A stretch of DNA of 49,722 bases from JBAZKK01 sp964456925 (GTDB taxonomy: Bacteria; Omnitrophota; Gorgyraeia; Gygaellales; Profunditerraquicolaceae): assembly GCA_964456925.1 (NCBI GenBank), contig CAYWCX010000002.1:1-49722 (forward strand), given 5' to 3'. The first letter of the stretch is position 1. Every line of letters starts with the position of its first letter. The notes under the pieces were generated by a model. It was not told the DNA's origin, searched no databases, and saw only the letters and a list, made by a program, of their open reading frames with translations. Of the stretch, positions 7,471 to 17,412 are shown piece by piece. The position numbers and the translations under genes are program-made.

Positions 7471-8493
7471 ATGATAAACGTCGGTATCGTAGGCGCTACG
7501 GGTCTGGCAGGGGAGGAGTTAATCAAACTCCTTTTGAAACATCCGGGGGTAAGGATTACGCACCTCTGCGCCAAGATTGATAAACCGCAGCATATCGCTA
7601 AAATCTTCCCTGCGTTCAAGGGCCGGCTGGATTTGATATGTTACCAGCCCAACCTTAAAGAGATTACCGCTAAATGCGACCTGGTATTCCTGGCGCTGCC
7701 GCATACGGTTTCCATGAATATGGCCCCGGCGTTATTGAAGGCGCACAAAAAGGTCATTGACTTAAGCGCCGATTACCGCCTGAGCGACATCCGGGTTTAC
7801 CGGAAGTTTTATAATGTAGCGCACAAGGATAAAATACACCTTAAGGAGGCAGTTTACGGTTTACCCGAGCTTTACCGCAATAAGATTAAGACCGCCAAGC
7901 TCATTGCTAACCCCGGTTGTTATCCGACGGCAGCGATTTTAGCCTTGGCTCCGCTGATGGCCTTGGACCTGGCAGAGCCGGCCTCAATTATTATCGACGC
8001 CAAATCCGGGGTCAGCGGCGCCGGCCGCAAGCTCGCCGAGGGGTTTTTATTCAGCGAGATTAACGAGGATTTTAAAGCCTACAAGGTGAACGTGCACCAG
8101 CATATGCCGGAGATTAACCAGGAACTGTCAAAACTGGCGGGAGAAAAAATCAGGGTAACCTTTATCCCGCACCTTCTGCCGGTGCAGCGGGGCATACTGG
8201 AGACGATCTACCTCAAAAAGAGCAGGCGGCTCCTGAATAAAAAACAGGACCTCCTCAAGCTCTATCACAAATTCTACCGGAAAGAGCCTTTTGTCCGCAT
8301 CAAAGGCGAAGGCGAATTTCCGCGCCTGAAGGATGTCGCCGGCACCAATTTCTGCGATATCGCCATTAAGGAAAACGGCGCCAACATCATTATCATTGCC
8401 GCAATTGATAACCTCCTCAAGGGTGCGTCGGGACAGGCAGTGCAGAATATGAATATTATGTATAAATTTCCGGAACACCTCGGATTACTATGA
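7471..8493 (+). CDS. argC: N-acetyl-gamma-glutamyl-phosphate reductase
   Basis: This 340-aa enzyme reduces N-acetylglutamyl phosphate to the semialdehyde with NADPH, the third step of arginine synthesis. It has the Rossmann motif GIVGATGLAGEEL and the catalytic Cys150 in IANPGCYPTAA. The frame is open from 7417, but that region is the promoter; ATG 7471 follows a good ribosome-binding site and gives the family N-terminus MINVGIVGATG. The stop overlaps the argJ start (ATGA). Confidence 0.96.
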   Translation: MINVGIVGATGLAGEELIKLLLKHPGVRITHLCAKIDKPQHIAKIFPAFKGRLDLICYQPNLKEITAKCDLVFLALPHTVSMNMAPALLKAHKKVIDLSADYRLSDIRVYRKFYNVAHKDKIHLKEAVYGLPELYRNKIKTAKLIANPGCYPTAAILALAPLMALDLAEPASIIIDAKSGVSGAGRKLAEGFLFSEINEDFKAYKVNVHQHMPEINQELSKLAGEKIRVTFIPHLLPVQRGILETIYLKKSRRLLNKKQDLLKLYHKFYRKEPFVRIKGEGEFPRLKDVAGTNFCDIAIKENGANIIIIAAIDNLLKGASGQAVQNMNIMYKFPEHLGLL

Positions 8494-9617
8494 AGCCCTC
8501 TCTTCCGCTCGGTTTTCAAGGGAACGGCGTGGCAGCGGGAATTAAAAGGTCCTTAAGGTTAGACTTGGCATTATTTTATTCCCAGGCGCCTGCCAAGGTC
8601 GCCGCATTATTTACTTCTAACGCTATCAAGGCCGCCCCTCTTAAGGCATGTAAAGAGTATCTTGCCCGTAATAAGTATTTCCGGGCGCTGGTCGCTAACA
8701 GCGGTAATGCCAACTGTTTTACCGGTAAAGCCGGCTTAGCGGATGCCAAACAAATGGGGGTTTGGGTTGCCCGGGAGTTGGGGCTGGAGAAAGAGGAAGT
8801 TCTGGTGGCTTCTACCGGGATTATCGGCAGGAGGATGCCGCTGGCTAAGGTTAAATCTGCCCTGCCGCAATTAGTCGCGGGTTTATCAGCAAAAGGGATA
8901 GCCAGCGCCAAGAAGGCAATTATGACCACCGATACCCGCGGCAAAGAGGCATACTTTAAATTTAAACTCGGTAATAAAACCGTAACCATCTACGGGGTGG
9001 CAAAGGGGTCAGGGATGATCGGCCCTAAAGTCGCGACGATGCTATGTTTTATTTTTACCGACGCTAATATCAGCCGGAGGGCATTAAAGAGCGCCCTGAA
9101 AGCCGCGGCGGACAAGTCTTTTAATTGTATTACCGTTGACGGCTGTATGAGCACTAACGATACGGTGATGTTATTTGCCAACGGCCTGGCGAAGAACGAT
9201 TTAATTGAAGGCGGCAGGAACCTTGATTTATTCAGGCAGGCCTTAAGCAGGGTTTGCCTTGTCCTGGCGCAGATGATTATCCGGGATGCCGAGGGCGCCA
9301 GCAAATTTATCACCGTAAAGGTCAGCGGCGCCAGGAATATCCGCGAGGCAAAACGTGTGGCTTTGGGTATCGCCGACTCCAATCTTTTCAAGACCGCGAT
9401 GTTTGCCTCCAGCCCCAATGTCTTAGGCCGTATTGTTGCGGCAGCGGGAGCCAGCGGCGTGGGATTGGATGAGGATAAACTCAAGATAGCCTTCAGCCCC
9501 TTAGCGAAAAAAGAAGTCGAGGTTAAGGTTGCGCTGGGGCGCGGCAGGGCAGAGGCAATCGTTTACACCTCGGATTTAACCTATAAATACGTCAAGATAA
9601 ACGCGGAATATAATTAA
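8490..9617 (+). CDS. argJ: Glutamate N-acetyltransferase / ornithine acetyltransferase
   Basis: This 375-aa protein transfers the acetyl group from N-acetylornithine to glutamate, recycling acetate in arginine synthesis. It is expected to self-cleave between Ala182 and the nucleophile Thr183 in KVATMLCF, giving alpha and beta chains. GSGMIGPKVATML, STGIIGRRMP and the late ASSPNVLGRI region are typical. ArgJ makes separate argA and argE genes unnecessary if the protein is bifunctional; neither gene is in the window. Confidence 0.95.
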   Translation: MKPSLPLGFQGNGVAAGIKRSLRLDLALFYSQAPAKVAALFTSNAIKAAPLKACKEYLARNKYFRALVANSGNANCFTGKAGLADAKQMGVWVARELGLEKEEVLVASTGIIGRRMPLAKVKSALPQLVAGLSAKGIASAKKAIMTTDTRGKEAYFKFKLGNKTVTIYGVAKGSGMIGPKVATMLCFIFTDANISRRALKSALKAAADKSFNCITVDGCMSTNDTVMLFANGLAKNDLIEGGRNLDLFRQALSRVCLVLAQMIIRDAEGASKFITVKVSGARNIREAKRVALGIADSNLFKTAMFASSPNVLGRIVAAAGASGVGLDEDKLKIAFSPLAKKEVEVKVALGRGRAEAIVYTSDLTYKYVKINAEYN

Positions 9618-9625
9618 GGTTAATT

Positions 9626-10483
9626 ATGGAAGAAGCGATTAAAAAAGCGGATGTGTTGATTGAGGCGCTGCCTTACCTGAGGAACTTTCACAATAAGGTT
9701 ATCGTGATAAAATACGGGGGCAGCATTTTAAGCGAGGAGAAAATCCGCCGGGGGGTACTCGAAGATATCGTATTCCTGAACTTTATGGGTTTGCGGCCGG
9801 TATTGGTGCACGGCGGCGGCCCTAATATAAGCGGCCGCATGCGTAACGAAGGCAAAAAAACGGAGTTCGTAGACGGGATGCGCGTCACTGACGAAGAGAC
9901 CCTCGTAGTAGTGGAAGAGGAATTGGAAAAACTCAATGAATTAATCGTGGCTGAAATAACCGAACTGGGCGTGCCGGCGGTAGGCTTAAACGGCAAGAGT
10001 AAAAAGATTATCCAGGCCAGGAAGAAAGAGGCGCGCATTGATTTAGGGCTGGTAGGTTATATCGTCGGCGTAAATAGCGAGCCGATCCTGACGGAACTAA
10101 AAAGCAGCAAGGTACCGGTAATTATGCCGCTGGGCAAAGGCGAAGATAAGAAGACCTATAATGTTAATGCCGATGAGGCCGCTTCTTTTATCGCCGCAAG
10201 CCTTAAGGCGGAGAAACTGGTTTTATTAACTAACGTCAAGGGGATTATGCGCAATAACGAAGACCCCGGTTCATTTATTTCTACCCTGACTATCGCCGAA
10301 GCCAACGGCCTTATCAGGGATAATATCATTCAGCAGGGGATGATTCCCAAGGTAAACGCCTGCGTCGGCGCCCTGGAGGGCGGAGTAAAGAAGACGCACA
10401 TCATTGATGCGCGCATCCCGCATGCCCTACTGTTGGAGATTTTTACCGAAGAGGGTATCGGCACGGAAATTGTGAAGGGTTAA
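9626..10483 (+). CDS. argB: Acetylglutamate kinase
   Basis: This 285-aa amino-acid kinase phosphorylates N-acetylglutamate. Visible motifs are VIKYGGS (phosphate-binding lysine), LVHGGGPNIS, and MIPKVNACVGALEGGVKKTHIID near the C-terminus. The length and the N-terminal helix before the kinase core resemble the arginine-sensitive hexameric forms, so feedback inhibition is likely but not proven. It lies 8 bases after argJ. Confidence 0.96.
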   Translation: MEEAIKKADVLIEALPYLRNFHNKVIVIKYGGSILSEEKIRRGVLEDIVFLNFMGLRPVLVHGGGPNISGRMRNEGKKTEFVDGMRVTDEETLVVVEEELEKLNELIVAEITELGVPAVGLNGKSKKIIQARKKEARIDLGLVGYIVGVNSEPILTELKSSKVPVIMPLGKGEDKKTYNVNADEAASFIAASLKAEKLVLLTNVKGIMRNNEDPGSFISTLTIAEANGLIRDNIIQQGMIPKVNACVGALEGGVKKTHIIDARIPHALLLEIFTEEGIGTEIVKG

Positions 10484-10488
10484 ATTAT

Positions 10489-11819
10489 ATGCGGTTGGAA
10501 CAGGTTTTCGAGACATATAAAAATTATATCATGCCTACTTATACCAAGACCCCGCTGGTCCTGGTTAAGGGCAAGGGTTCGCGCCTCTGGGATATTAACA
10601 ATAAGGCATATCTTGATTTTTTCCCGGGTTGGGGAGTCGGTAATCTCGGGCACTGTCATCCCAAGGTGGTGCGTGCCATCCGGCAGCAGAGCGCAAAATT
10701 AGTTTTTATCCCCAACAATTATTATCATATTGCCCAGGCAAAATTGGCGAAGGAGATTATCCGCCTCTCCTTTGCCGGCAAGGTATTCTTTTGCAATTCC
10801 GGGGCCGAGGCCAATGAAGCAGCGATAAAATTCAGCCGGAAGTTCGGCGGAGGCAGGTACGAGATTATTACCTTTGATGATTCCTTTCACGGCCGTACCC
10901 TGGCCGCGCTTTCCGCCACCGGCCAGAAGAAATACCAGGGCGGTTTTGAGCCGCTAGTCAGCGGTTTTAAAATAGTAAAGTTCAATGACCTCCAGGCAGT
11001 GGAAAATGCGATGAGCGAGAATACCGTGGCAGTGATGCTGGAGTTGATTCAGGGGGAAGGCGGGATTAATATCGCCGGACGGGATTTTGTCCTGGGGTTG
11101 CGTAAGCTCTGCGACGAAAAAAAGATGCTTTTAANNNNNNNNNNNNNNNNNNNNNNNNNNNNNNNNNNNNNNNNNNNNNNNNNNNNNNNNNNNNNNNNNN
11201 NNNNNNNNNNNNNNNNNNNNNNNNNNNNNNNNNNCGGGATTTTGTCCTGGGGTTGCGTAAGCTCTGCGACGAAAAAAAGATGCTTTTAATCGTAGATGAA
11301 GTCCAGACCGGCATCGGCAGGACCGCGAAGCCCTTCTGTTATCAACATTACGGCGTCACCCCTGACGTGATGACATTGGCGAAGGCCTTAGGCGGAGGCC
11401 TGCCTATCGGAGCAATGGTGGTAAAGAAGGAAATCGCCGACCTGCTTGGGCCCGGTATGCATGCTTCTACCTTCGGCGGCGGCCCGGTAGTCTGCCGCGC
11501 AGCATTAGCGGTGCTGGCTGCGCTCGGAAAAGAGAAACTTTTAGAGAATGCCCGTGATATGGGAGATTTTCTTGCGGCGAAATTAAACGCCTTAAAAGAA
11601 AAGTATTCCCTGATAAAGGAGGTAAGGGGTTTGGGTTTAATGTGGGGGGTGGAATTGAACGTTGAGGGCAAGGCGATTGTGGAAAAATGCCTCGCCAAAG
11701 GCCTTTTGATTAACTGCACCCACGAGCGGGTGCTTCGGTTAATGCCGGCACTGAACATTACGAGGAAAGAGATTGATAAGGCCATGGCGATATTGGAAGA
11801 GGCATTAAAGGATTCCTAA
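10489..11819 (+). CDS. argD: Acetylornithine aminotransferase, interrupted by an assembly gap
   Basis: This PLP enzyme transaminates N-acetylglutamate semialdehyde to N-acetylornithine. The first part contains FFPGWGVGNLGHCHP, FCNSGAEANEAAIK and FHGRTLAALSATGQ; after the gap come VDEVQTGIGRT and the PLP-lysine region TLAKALGGGLPIGAM. A run of 100 N (11135-11234) is flanked by two identical 55-base copies. Collapsing 155 bases yields a continuous 391-aa protein, so the gene is intact. The stop lies one base before argF. The N-acetylornithine/succinyl-DAP transaminase families overlap, but the neighbouring dapL makes a DAP role unnecessary. Confidence 0.92.
11080..11289. other. Scaffold gap with duplicated 55-bp flanks inside argD
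   Basis: Exactly 100 N at 11135-11234. Bases 11080-11134 are identical to 11235-11289. The architecture is the same as the gap in leuB: a one-k-mer contig overlap left uncollapsed. Confidence 0.95.
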
Positions 11820-11820
11820 A

Positions 11821-12750
11821 ATGAAAAAAGACTTAGTTTCCATAGCGGATTTGAGCACTCGGGATATCGGGGATATTTTCAGCCTTACCGATAAGATTAA
11901 AAAGAACAAGGCAAAATTCGCAAAGTCCCTGTCGGGCAAGACCCTCGCCTTGATTTTCCAGAAACCTTCTAACCGCACCCGCGTTTCCTTTGAGGTAGGA
12001 ATCTACCAGTTAGGGGGCAATTCCATATATCTCGGGCCGGATGAGATAAGCCTCGGGGTGCGCGAGTCTATTGCTGACGTTGCCAAGACCCTTTCGCGCT
12101 ATATTGATGGGATTGTGCTGCGCACTTTTGCGCACAGCAATGTCGTGGAGATGGCGCGCTCTGCCGCGGTGCCGGTAATTAACGGGCTTTCGGATTTTTC
12201 ACATCCCTGCCAGGCCTTAGCCGACCTCTATACCGTGCACGACAAATTAAAAAGTTCTAAAAAGATTACCTTGGCTTATGTCGGAGACGGCAACAATGTC
12301 TGTAATTCTCTTTTGTATGCCTCGGCAAAAACAGGGATAAATATGAAGGTAGCTGCTCCTGAGGGCTATGAGCCGGATAGCACGGTGTTAAAGGATTCGC
12401 AGCGGATTGCCAAAAGCACCGGCTCTACTATCAGTCTTTTCCGCGATGCCAAAGAAGCGGTCAAAGATGCGGATGTGGTTTATACCGATGTCTGGGCGAG
12501 TATGGGCGAGGAGGGTGAAGCCGAAGAGCGCAAAAAACTTTTCCGGGATTTTCAGGTTAACAAGGCATTAGTCGCGCTTGCCAAAAAAAATGCCCTTATT
12601 ATGCACTGCCTCCCGGCGCACCGCGGAGAGGAGATTACCGGCGAGGTAATCGACAGCCCCAATTCGGTAGTCTTTGACCAGGCGGAGAACCGCATGCACG
12701 TGCAGAAGGCGATACTCATTAAATTATTAGGAACGGGGAGCAGGAAATGA
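11821..12750 (+). CDS. argF: Ornithine carbamoyltransferase
   Basis: This 309-aa enzyme makes citrulline from ornithine and carbamoyl phosphate. The carbamoyl-phosphate loop reads KPSNRTRVSFE (Asn in the position of Thr in STRTR, a seen family variant). FSHPCQALADLYT and the ornithine-binding MHCLPAHRGEEI are present. It starts one base after argD and ends with an ATGA overlap into argG, so translational coupling is likely. No carAB genes are in the window. Confidence 0.96.
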   Translation: MKKDLVSIADLSTRDIGDIFSLTDKIKKNKAKFAKSLSGKTLALIFQKPSNRTRVSFEVGIYQLGGNSIYLGPDEISLGVRESIADVAKTLSRYIDGIVLRTFAHSNVVEMARSAAVPVINGLSDFSHPCQALADLYTVHDKLKSSKKITLAYVGDGNNVCNSLLYASAKTGINMKVAAPEGYEPDSTVLKDSQRIAKSTGSTISLFRDAKEAVKDADVVYTDVWASMGEEGEAEERKKLFRDFQVNKALVALAKKNALIMHCLPAHRGEEITGEVIDSPNSVVFDQAENRMHVQKAILIKLLGTGSRK

Positions 12751-13928
12751 AAAAGGTTGTGCTGGCGTATTCCGGAGGGCTGGATACTTCCTGTGCCGTA
12801 AGGTGGCTCAAGGAGCAGGGCTACAATGTGGTTTGTTTCGTGGCTGACCTCGGCCAGGGTTTAGGCAAGGGCGAGGACCTTAAAAAAATCGAGGAGCGGG
12901 CTTTAGCTGCCGGCGCATCCAGGGTCTATATCAAGGACCTCCAGAATGAGTTTATCGAGGATTTTATCGTCCCGGCCCTGAAGGCCAATGCCGTCTACGA
13001 AGGCAAATACTTTTTAGCCACCGCTCTCGGACGGCCTTTAATCGCCAAGTACCTGGTTGATATCGCCCATCGCGAAAAGGCCCAGGCAGTAGCCCACGGC
13101 TGCACCGGTAAAGGCAATGACCAGGTGCGCTTTGAGGTGACGGTCGGTATCCTGGATTCCAAATTGGAGATTCTGGCGCCGGTAAGGGATTGGGAATTCA
13201 AATCCCGCGAAGAAGAAATAGAATACGCCCGGCTCTATAATATCCCCATTGATGTTACCAAGAAAAAGCCCTACAGCATTGACCGCAACATCTGGGGGGT
13301 CAGTATCGAGGCCGGGATATTGGAGGACCCACAGCGGGAGCCGCCCGAGGACGCGTACCTGGTTACCCGCGCTCCCAGTAGCATCTCCACCTACCCGAAA
13401 TATCTTGAGGTTTCTTTCGAGGAGGGCGTGCCGTGTAAAATCGACGGCAAAAACCATACTTTGAAATCACTGATCAGCCACCTGAATGAAACCGGCGGTT
13501 TCTACGGGGTGGGCAGGAGCGATGCAATTGAGAACCGGCTGGTGGGAATCAAGTCCCGGGAGGTTTACGAAGCGCCGGCAGCGGCTATCCTTTATACTGC
13601 GCACAAGGAATTGGAAAGCATGGTCCTGGATAGGGAACTGGCGCATTTCAAGGAATTTATCGCCCTGAAATATGCGGAACTGGTTTATTACGGCCTCTGG
13701 TATTCGCCTTTAAAGAAGGCGCTGGATGCCTTTGTAGAAACTACCCAGAACCATGTCAGCGGCACCATCCGCCTGAAATTATTCAAGGGTAACTGCGTAG
13801 CAGTGGGCAGGAAGTCGCCCCATTCCTTATATAAAAAGGAACTGAGCACCTACGGCAAAGAAGACAAGTTTAATCCGCAGTTAGCCGAGGGGTTTATCAG
13901 GATTTGGGGTATGCCGTATCAGAAATAG
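12747..13928 (+). CDS. argG: Argininosuccinate synthase
   Basis: This 393-aa N-type ATP pyrophosphatase joins citrulline and aspartate. The PP-loop YSGGLDTS is at residues 8-15. HGCTGKGNDQVRFE and SIDRNIWGVSIEAG are typical signature segments. The length is that of the short bacterial ArgG type. The start overlaps the argF stop by four bases; argH follows. Confidence 0.97.
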   Translation: MKKVVLAYSGGLDTSCAVRWLKEQGYNVVCFVADLGQGLGKGEDLKKIEERALAAGASRVYIKDLQNEFIEDFIVPALKANAVYEGKYFLATALGRPLIAKYLVDIAHREKAQAVAHGCTGKGNDQVRFEVTVGILDSKLEILAPVRDWEFKSREEEIEYARLYNIPIDVTKKKPYSIDRNIWGVSIEAGILEDPQREPPEDAYLVTRAPSSISTYPKYLEVSFEEGVPCKIDGKNHTLKSLISHLNETGGFYGVGRSDAIENRLVGIKSREVYEAPAAAILYTAHKELESMVLDRELAHFKEFIALKYAELVYYGLWYSPLKKALDAFVETTQNHVSGTIRLKLFKGNCVAVGRKSPHSLYKKELSTYGKEDKFNPQLAEGFIRIWGMPYQK

Positions 13929-13962
13929 GGTGCGGGAGTATGTAGGGGAACGAGGAGACGAG

Positions 13963-15348
13963 ATGGCGAAAAAATTATGGGGAACGAGGTTCGCGAAAAA
14001 GACCAGTGCCCTGGCGGATAAATTTACCTCCAGCATTGCCTTTGACCAGCGTTTAGCCCGTTATGACGTGTTAGGCAGCATTGCCCACGCCAAGATGCTG
14101 GGTAAAAAAAAGATTATTCCTGCGGCTGAGTCCAAGCGCATTGTCAGCGGCCTTAAGTCCATCTTAAAAGATATCGAGAGCAAAAGGTTCAAGTTTAACC
14201 CGGAGGCAGAGGATATTCATTCCAATATCCAGGATACGCTTTTTAAAAAGATCGGCCAGCCGGCCAACCGGCTGCATACCGGACGGTCCCGTAACGACCA
14301 GATCGCCCTGGACGTGCGGATGTACCTTAAGGATGAAATCCGAGCAATAGCGAAGCTCCTTAGTCAGTTACAGGCATCCCTGGCGAAGTTCGCCCGGGCT
14401 AATATCAAGGTGGTTATACCGGGATATACCCATCTGCAGCTCGCCCAGTGTGTGTTATTGGCGCACCATATTTTAGCTTATGTAGAAGCCCTGGAAAGGG
14501 ACCGGGGGAGGTTTTTGGATACGGCGAAACGCACTGACCATATGCCGTTGGGCAGTTGCGCCTTTTCCGGCACGGGTTTACCCATTGACCGCGACTATGT
14601 CAGTAAAGAACTGGGTTTTGCCGCCGTTACCGCCAACAGCATTGACAGTGTCAGCGACCGGGATTTTATCATCGAAATGCTTGCGGGCCTGGCAATCCTT
14701 TCGGTGCATTTATCGCGTATCGCCGAAGACTTCATCCTTTGGTCTACCCGGGAGTTTAATTTCATTGATATTGATTTTTCCTTCTGCACCGGCTCCAGTA
14801 TTATGCCGCATAAGAAAAACCCCGATGTGCTGGAATTAATCCGGGGCTCGGTAGGAAGGATTAACGGCGACCTTTCCAGCGTGCTGATTCTGATGAAGGG
14901 GCTGCCCTTGTCTTATAACCGCGACCTGCAGTTGGATAAGCCGCCTTTATTCGACGCCATTGATACCACGAAAAGTATTTTAGAAATATTCGTCCGGATA
15001 CCGGGGAATATCCGGGTCAATAAAGGAGCGGTTGCCGCAAGGCTTATGGACGAGTCTCTCTTTTCCGTAGACGTGGTGGAGTACCTTATTAAAAAGGGCG
15101 TATCCTACCGCCAGGCGCATGATATCGTCGGCAGGATAGTGCGGGACAATCTTGACCGGGGCAGGAATATCTCTAATCTTAGCCCCGGCGAGCTTAAAAA
15201 ATATTCGGATAAACTGGCGCCGGATGTAAAAAACATCCTGAATGCCTGGGCCTCTGTAAACCTAAAGACTTCCTATGGCGGCACCAGCCCGCGCCTGGTA
15301 TCCCGCCAGATTGCGAAGTGGGAGAAGATACTGCATGCACGAATTTAA
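13963..15348 (+). CDS. argH: Argininosuccinate lyase
   Basis: This 461-aa fumarase/aspartase-superfamily enzyme splits argininosuccinate into arginine and fumarate. The signature GSSIMPHKKNPD, the substrate loop HTGRSRNDQIALD and the N-terminal LWGTRFAKK are present. A GTG at 13930 would add 11 residues, but ATG 13963 follows an aggag site and matches the family start, so it is preferred. The last 14 bases overlap lysA, linking the arginine and lysine blocks in one transcript. Confidence 0.96.
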   Translation: MAKKLWGTRFAKKTSALADKFTSSIAFDQRLARYDVLGSIAHAKMLGKKKIIPAAESKRIVSGLKSILKDIESKRFKFNPEAEDIHSNIQDTLFKKIGQPANRLHTGRSRNDQIALDVRMYLKDEIRAIAKLLSQLQASLAKFARANIKVVIPGYTHLQLAQCVLLAHHILAYVEALERDRGRFLDTAKRTDHMPLGSCAFSGTGLPIDRDYVSKELGFAAVTANSIDSVSDRDFIIEMLAGLAILSVHLSRIAEDFILWSTREFNFIDIDFSFCTGSSIMPHKKNPDVLELIRGSVGRINGDLSSVLILMKGLPLSYNRDLQLDKPPLFDAIDTTKSILEIFVRIPGNIRVNKGAVAARLMDESLFSVDVVEYLIKKGVSYRQAHDIVGRIVRDNLDRGRNISNLSPGELKKYSDKLAPDVKNILNAWASVNLKTSYGGTSPRLVSRQIAKWEKILHARI

Positions 15349-16606
15349 ATATCAAAATAGCCATCTTTATTGCGAAGGGGTGAGGGTTGAAGACCTGGCG
15401 GAGAGATACGGCACCCCGCTTTATGTCTACAGCTATCATACCCTCATCAGCCACTATCTTAAACTCAAGGATGCCTTTGGGGGAATAGACCCGCTGATCT
15501 GTTATTCGGTCAAAGCCAATTCCAACCTTGCGATATTAAAGGCATTGGTTGATAAAGGCGCCGGCCTGGATATCGTTTCCGGCGGAGAGCTTTTCCGGGC
15601 GGTTAAGGCAGGTTGCCCTGCGGAAAAGATTGTTTATGCCTCGGTAGGCAAGACCGACGCTGAAATAGAAGAGGCGGTGAGGAGGGGGATACTTTTCTTT
15701 AACGTAGAGTCCGCCGCGGAACTGGAGAATATCAACCGTATAGCCGGAACCTTAAACCGCAGGGTCAACGTGGCGGTGCGCATTAACCCGGATGTGGAGC
15801 CGAAGACCCACAAGTTTATTACTACCGGCAAAATCACCGATAAATTCGGGATTGACTTTAAAACCGCAGAGAAGATTTTAATGCGTTGTTGCAGCTTCCC
15901 GAACGTTAACATCAAGGGCCTGCACATCCACATCGGTTCGCAGATTACGGAAAGCGCCCCTTATGTGGCGGCAGTTACCAGGATAGTCAATTTTATCGAA
16001 CGGCTGCGTAAAAAAGGCCTGACGATGGAATACCTTAATATCGGCGGAGGGCTGGGGATTATCTATGACAAAGAAACACCGCAGACCGCCAAAAAATTCG
16101 CTGATAAGATTATTCCCTTATTAAGAGGGAAGAGCCTGAAAATTATCCTGGAGCCGGGCAGATTTATCGCAGGCAATGCCGGCATCCTGGTAACCAGGGT
16201 TTTATACCTGAAGTCCACCCCGAAGAAAAAATTCGTGATTGTGGACGCCGGGATGAATGATTTAGTCCGGCCTGCGCTCTACGATGCTTATCATAACATC
16301 CTGCCCTTACATCTTAGTGAAAAGGATACGCGCATGACGCAAAAAGCGGATGTGGTGGGGCCGATCTGCGAAAGCGGGGACTTTTTTGCTAAATCAAGAA
16401 GGATGCCCCGGGTGCAGGAAGGGGATTATCTGGCGATTATGAGCGCCGGTGCCTACGGATTCAGCATGTCCTCCAATTATAATTCCCGGCGCCGGGCCGA
16501 GGAAGTGCTGGTGATTAAAGACCAGTCCTTTGTTATTCGGAAAAGGGAGAGCTGGGAGGACCTGGTGCACAACGAAAGCATCCCGGCGTTTCTCTTTGGT
16601 TTATAA
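15335..16606 (+). CDS. lysA: Diaminopimelate decarboxylase
   Basis: This 423-aa fold-III PLP enzyme converts meso-DAP to lysine. The PLP lysine is Lys60 in CYSVKANSN. The HIGSQ motif, the phosphate-binding GGGLG region and GPICESGDFFA, whose Cys comes from the partner subunit in the dimer, are visible. The upstream extension to 15275 lies inside argH; ATG 15335 gives MHEFKYQNSHLYCEGV, which matches LysA. Confidence 0.96.
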   Translation: MHEFKYQNSHLYCEGVRVEDLAERYGTPLYVYSYHTLISHYLKLKDAFGGIDPLICYSVKANSNLAILKALVDKGAGLDIVSGGELFRAVKAGCPAEKIVYASVGKTDAEIEEAVRRGILFFNVESAAELENINRIAGTLNRRVNVAVRINPDVEPKTHKFITTGKITDKFGIDFKTAEKILMRCCSFPNVNIKGLHIHIGSQITESAPYVAAVTRIVNFIERLRKKGLTMEYLNIGGGLGIIYDKETPQTAKKFADKIIPLLRGKSLKIILEPGRFIAGNAGILVTRVLYLKSTPKKKFVIVDAGMNDLVRPALYDAYHNILPLHLSEKDTRMTQKADVVGPICESGDFFAKSRRMPRVQEGDYLAIMSAGAYGFSMSSNYNSRRRAEEVLVIKDQSFVIRKRESWEDLVHNESIPAFLFGL

Positions 16607-16608
16607 GC

Positions 16609-17412
16609 ATGCCCAGGATTAACTTTACGAAAATGGTGGCTTCCGGGAATGACTTTGTCGTCCTGGGAGGGCATCCGCCACGGAACCCTTCTTCGCTGGC
16701 AAGGACGATGTGCGAAAGGAAGTCCGGTGTCGGCGCCGACGGGCTTCTCTTATTACAAAAAGCCAAAAAAGCCGATATCGGGATGCGCATCTTTAATCCC
16801 GACGGCTCGGAAGCCGAGATGTGCGGCAACGGTGCGCGCTGCGCGGTTTTCTGGGCCAGGCATCAGGGCGGTATCAAAAAGGCAGCGGTCGAACTGCAAA
16901 CCAAAGCCGGAATCATTGATTCGCGCATCGCCAGAGATAAGGTTAAAATCAGATTAACCGACCCGCGCAATTTAAAATTAGATTTCGCGATTAAGGTTAA
17001 CCGTCGTAAGCTGTTTTTGAGTTTTATTAATACCGGCGTTCCGCACGCGGTGATATTTACCGACGGCGTAGATAATATTGACGTTATTAATTTAGGGCGC
17101 CAGCTCCGCTATCACAAGGCCTTTTCTCCGGCCGGCACTAACGCGGATTTTGTTGAGGTCTTAAATGCCGATTCCATTCGTATCCGCACCTATGAAAGGG
17201 GAGTCGAAGACGAGACCCTCGCCTGCGGCACCGGCAGTGTAGCTGCGGCGCTGATATTTGCCCTGAAAGGCAATCTCGACGGTATTGTCAAGGTGCATAC
17301 CAAGAGCAGTGAGGTCCTCAAGGTGTATTTTACGAGGGAAGGCTGCACCTTTAAAAATGTCTGGCTGGAAGGACGGGCCAGGGTTGTTTACCAAGGAGTA
17401 TATTATGTATAA
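16609..17412 (+). CDS. dapF: Diaminopimelate epimerase
   Basis: This 267-aa cofactor-free racemase interconverts LL- and meso-DAP. The two catalytic cysteines are Cys72 in EMCGNGARCA and Cys206 in LACGTGSVAA. The N-terminal FTKMVASGNDFVV is typical. It starts 2 bases after lysA and overlaps dapA by 8 bases. It would use the LL-DAP made by the dapL product encoded downstream. Confidence 0.97.
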   Translation: MPRINFTKMVASGNDFVVLGGHPPRNPSSLARTMCERKSGVGADGLLLLQKAKKADIGMRIFNPDGSEAEMCGNGARCAVFWARHQGGIKKAAVELQTKAGIIDSRIARDKVKIRLTDPRNLKLDFAIKVNRRKLFLSFINTGVPHAVIFTDGVDNIDVINLGRQLRYHKAFSPAGTNADFVEVLNADSIRIRTYERGVEDETLACGTGSVAAALIFALKGNLDGIVKVHTKSSEVLKVYFTREGCTFKNVWLEGRARVVYQGVYYV

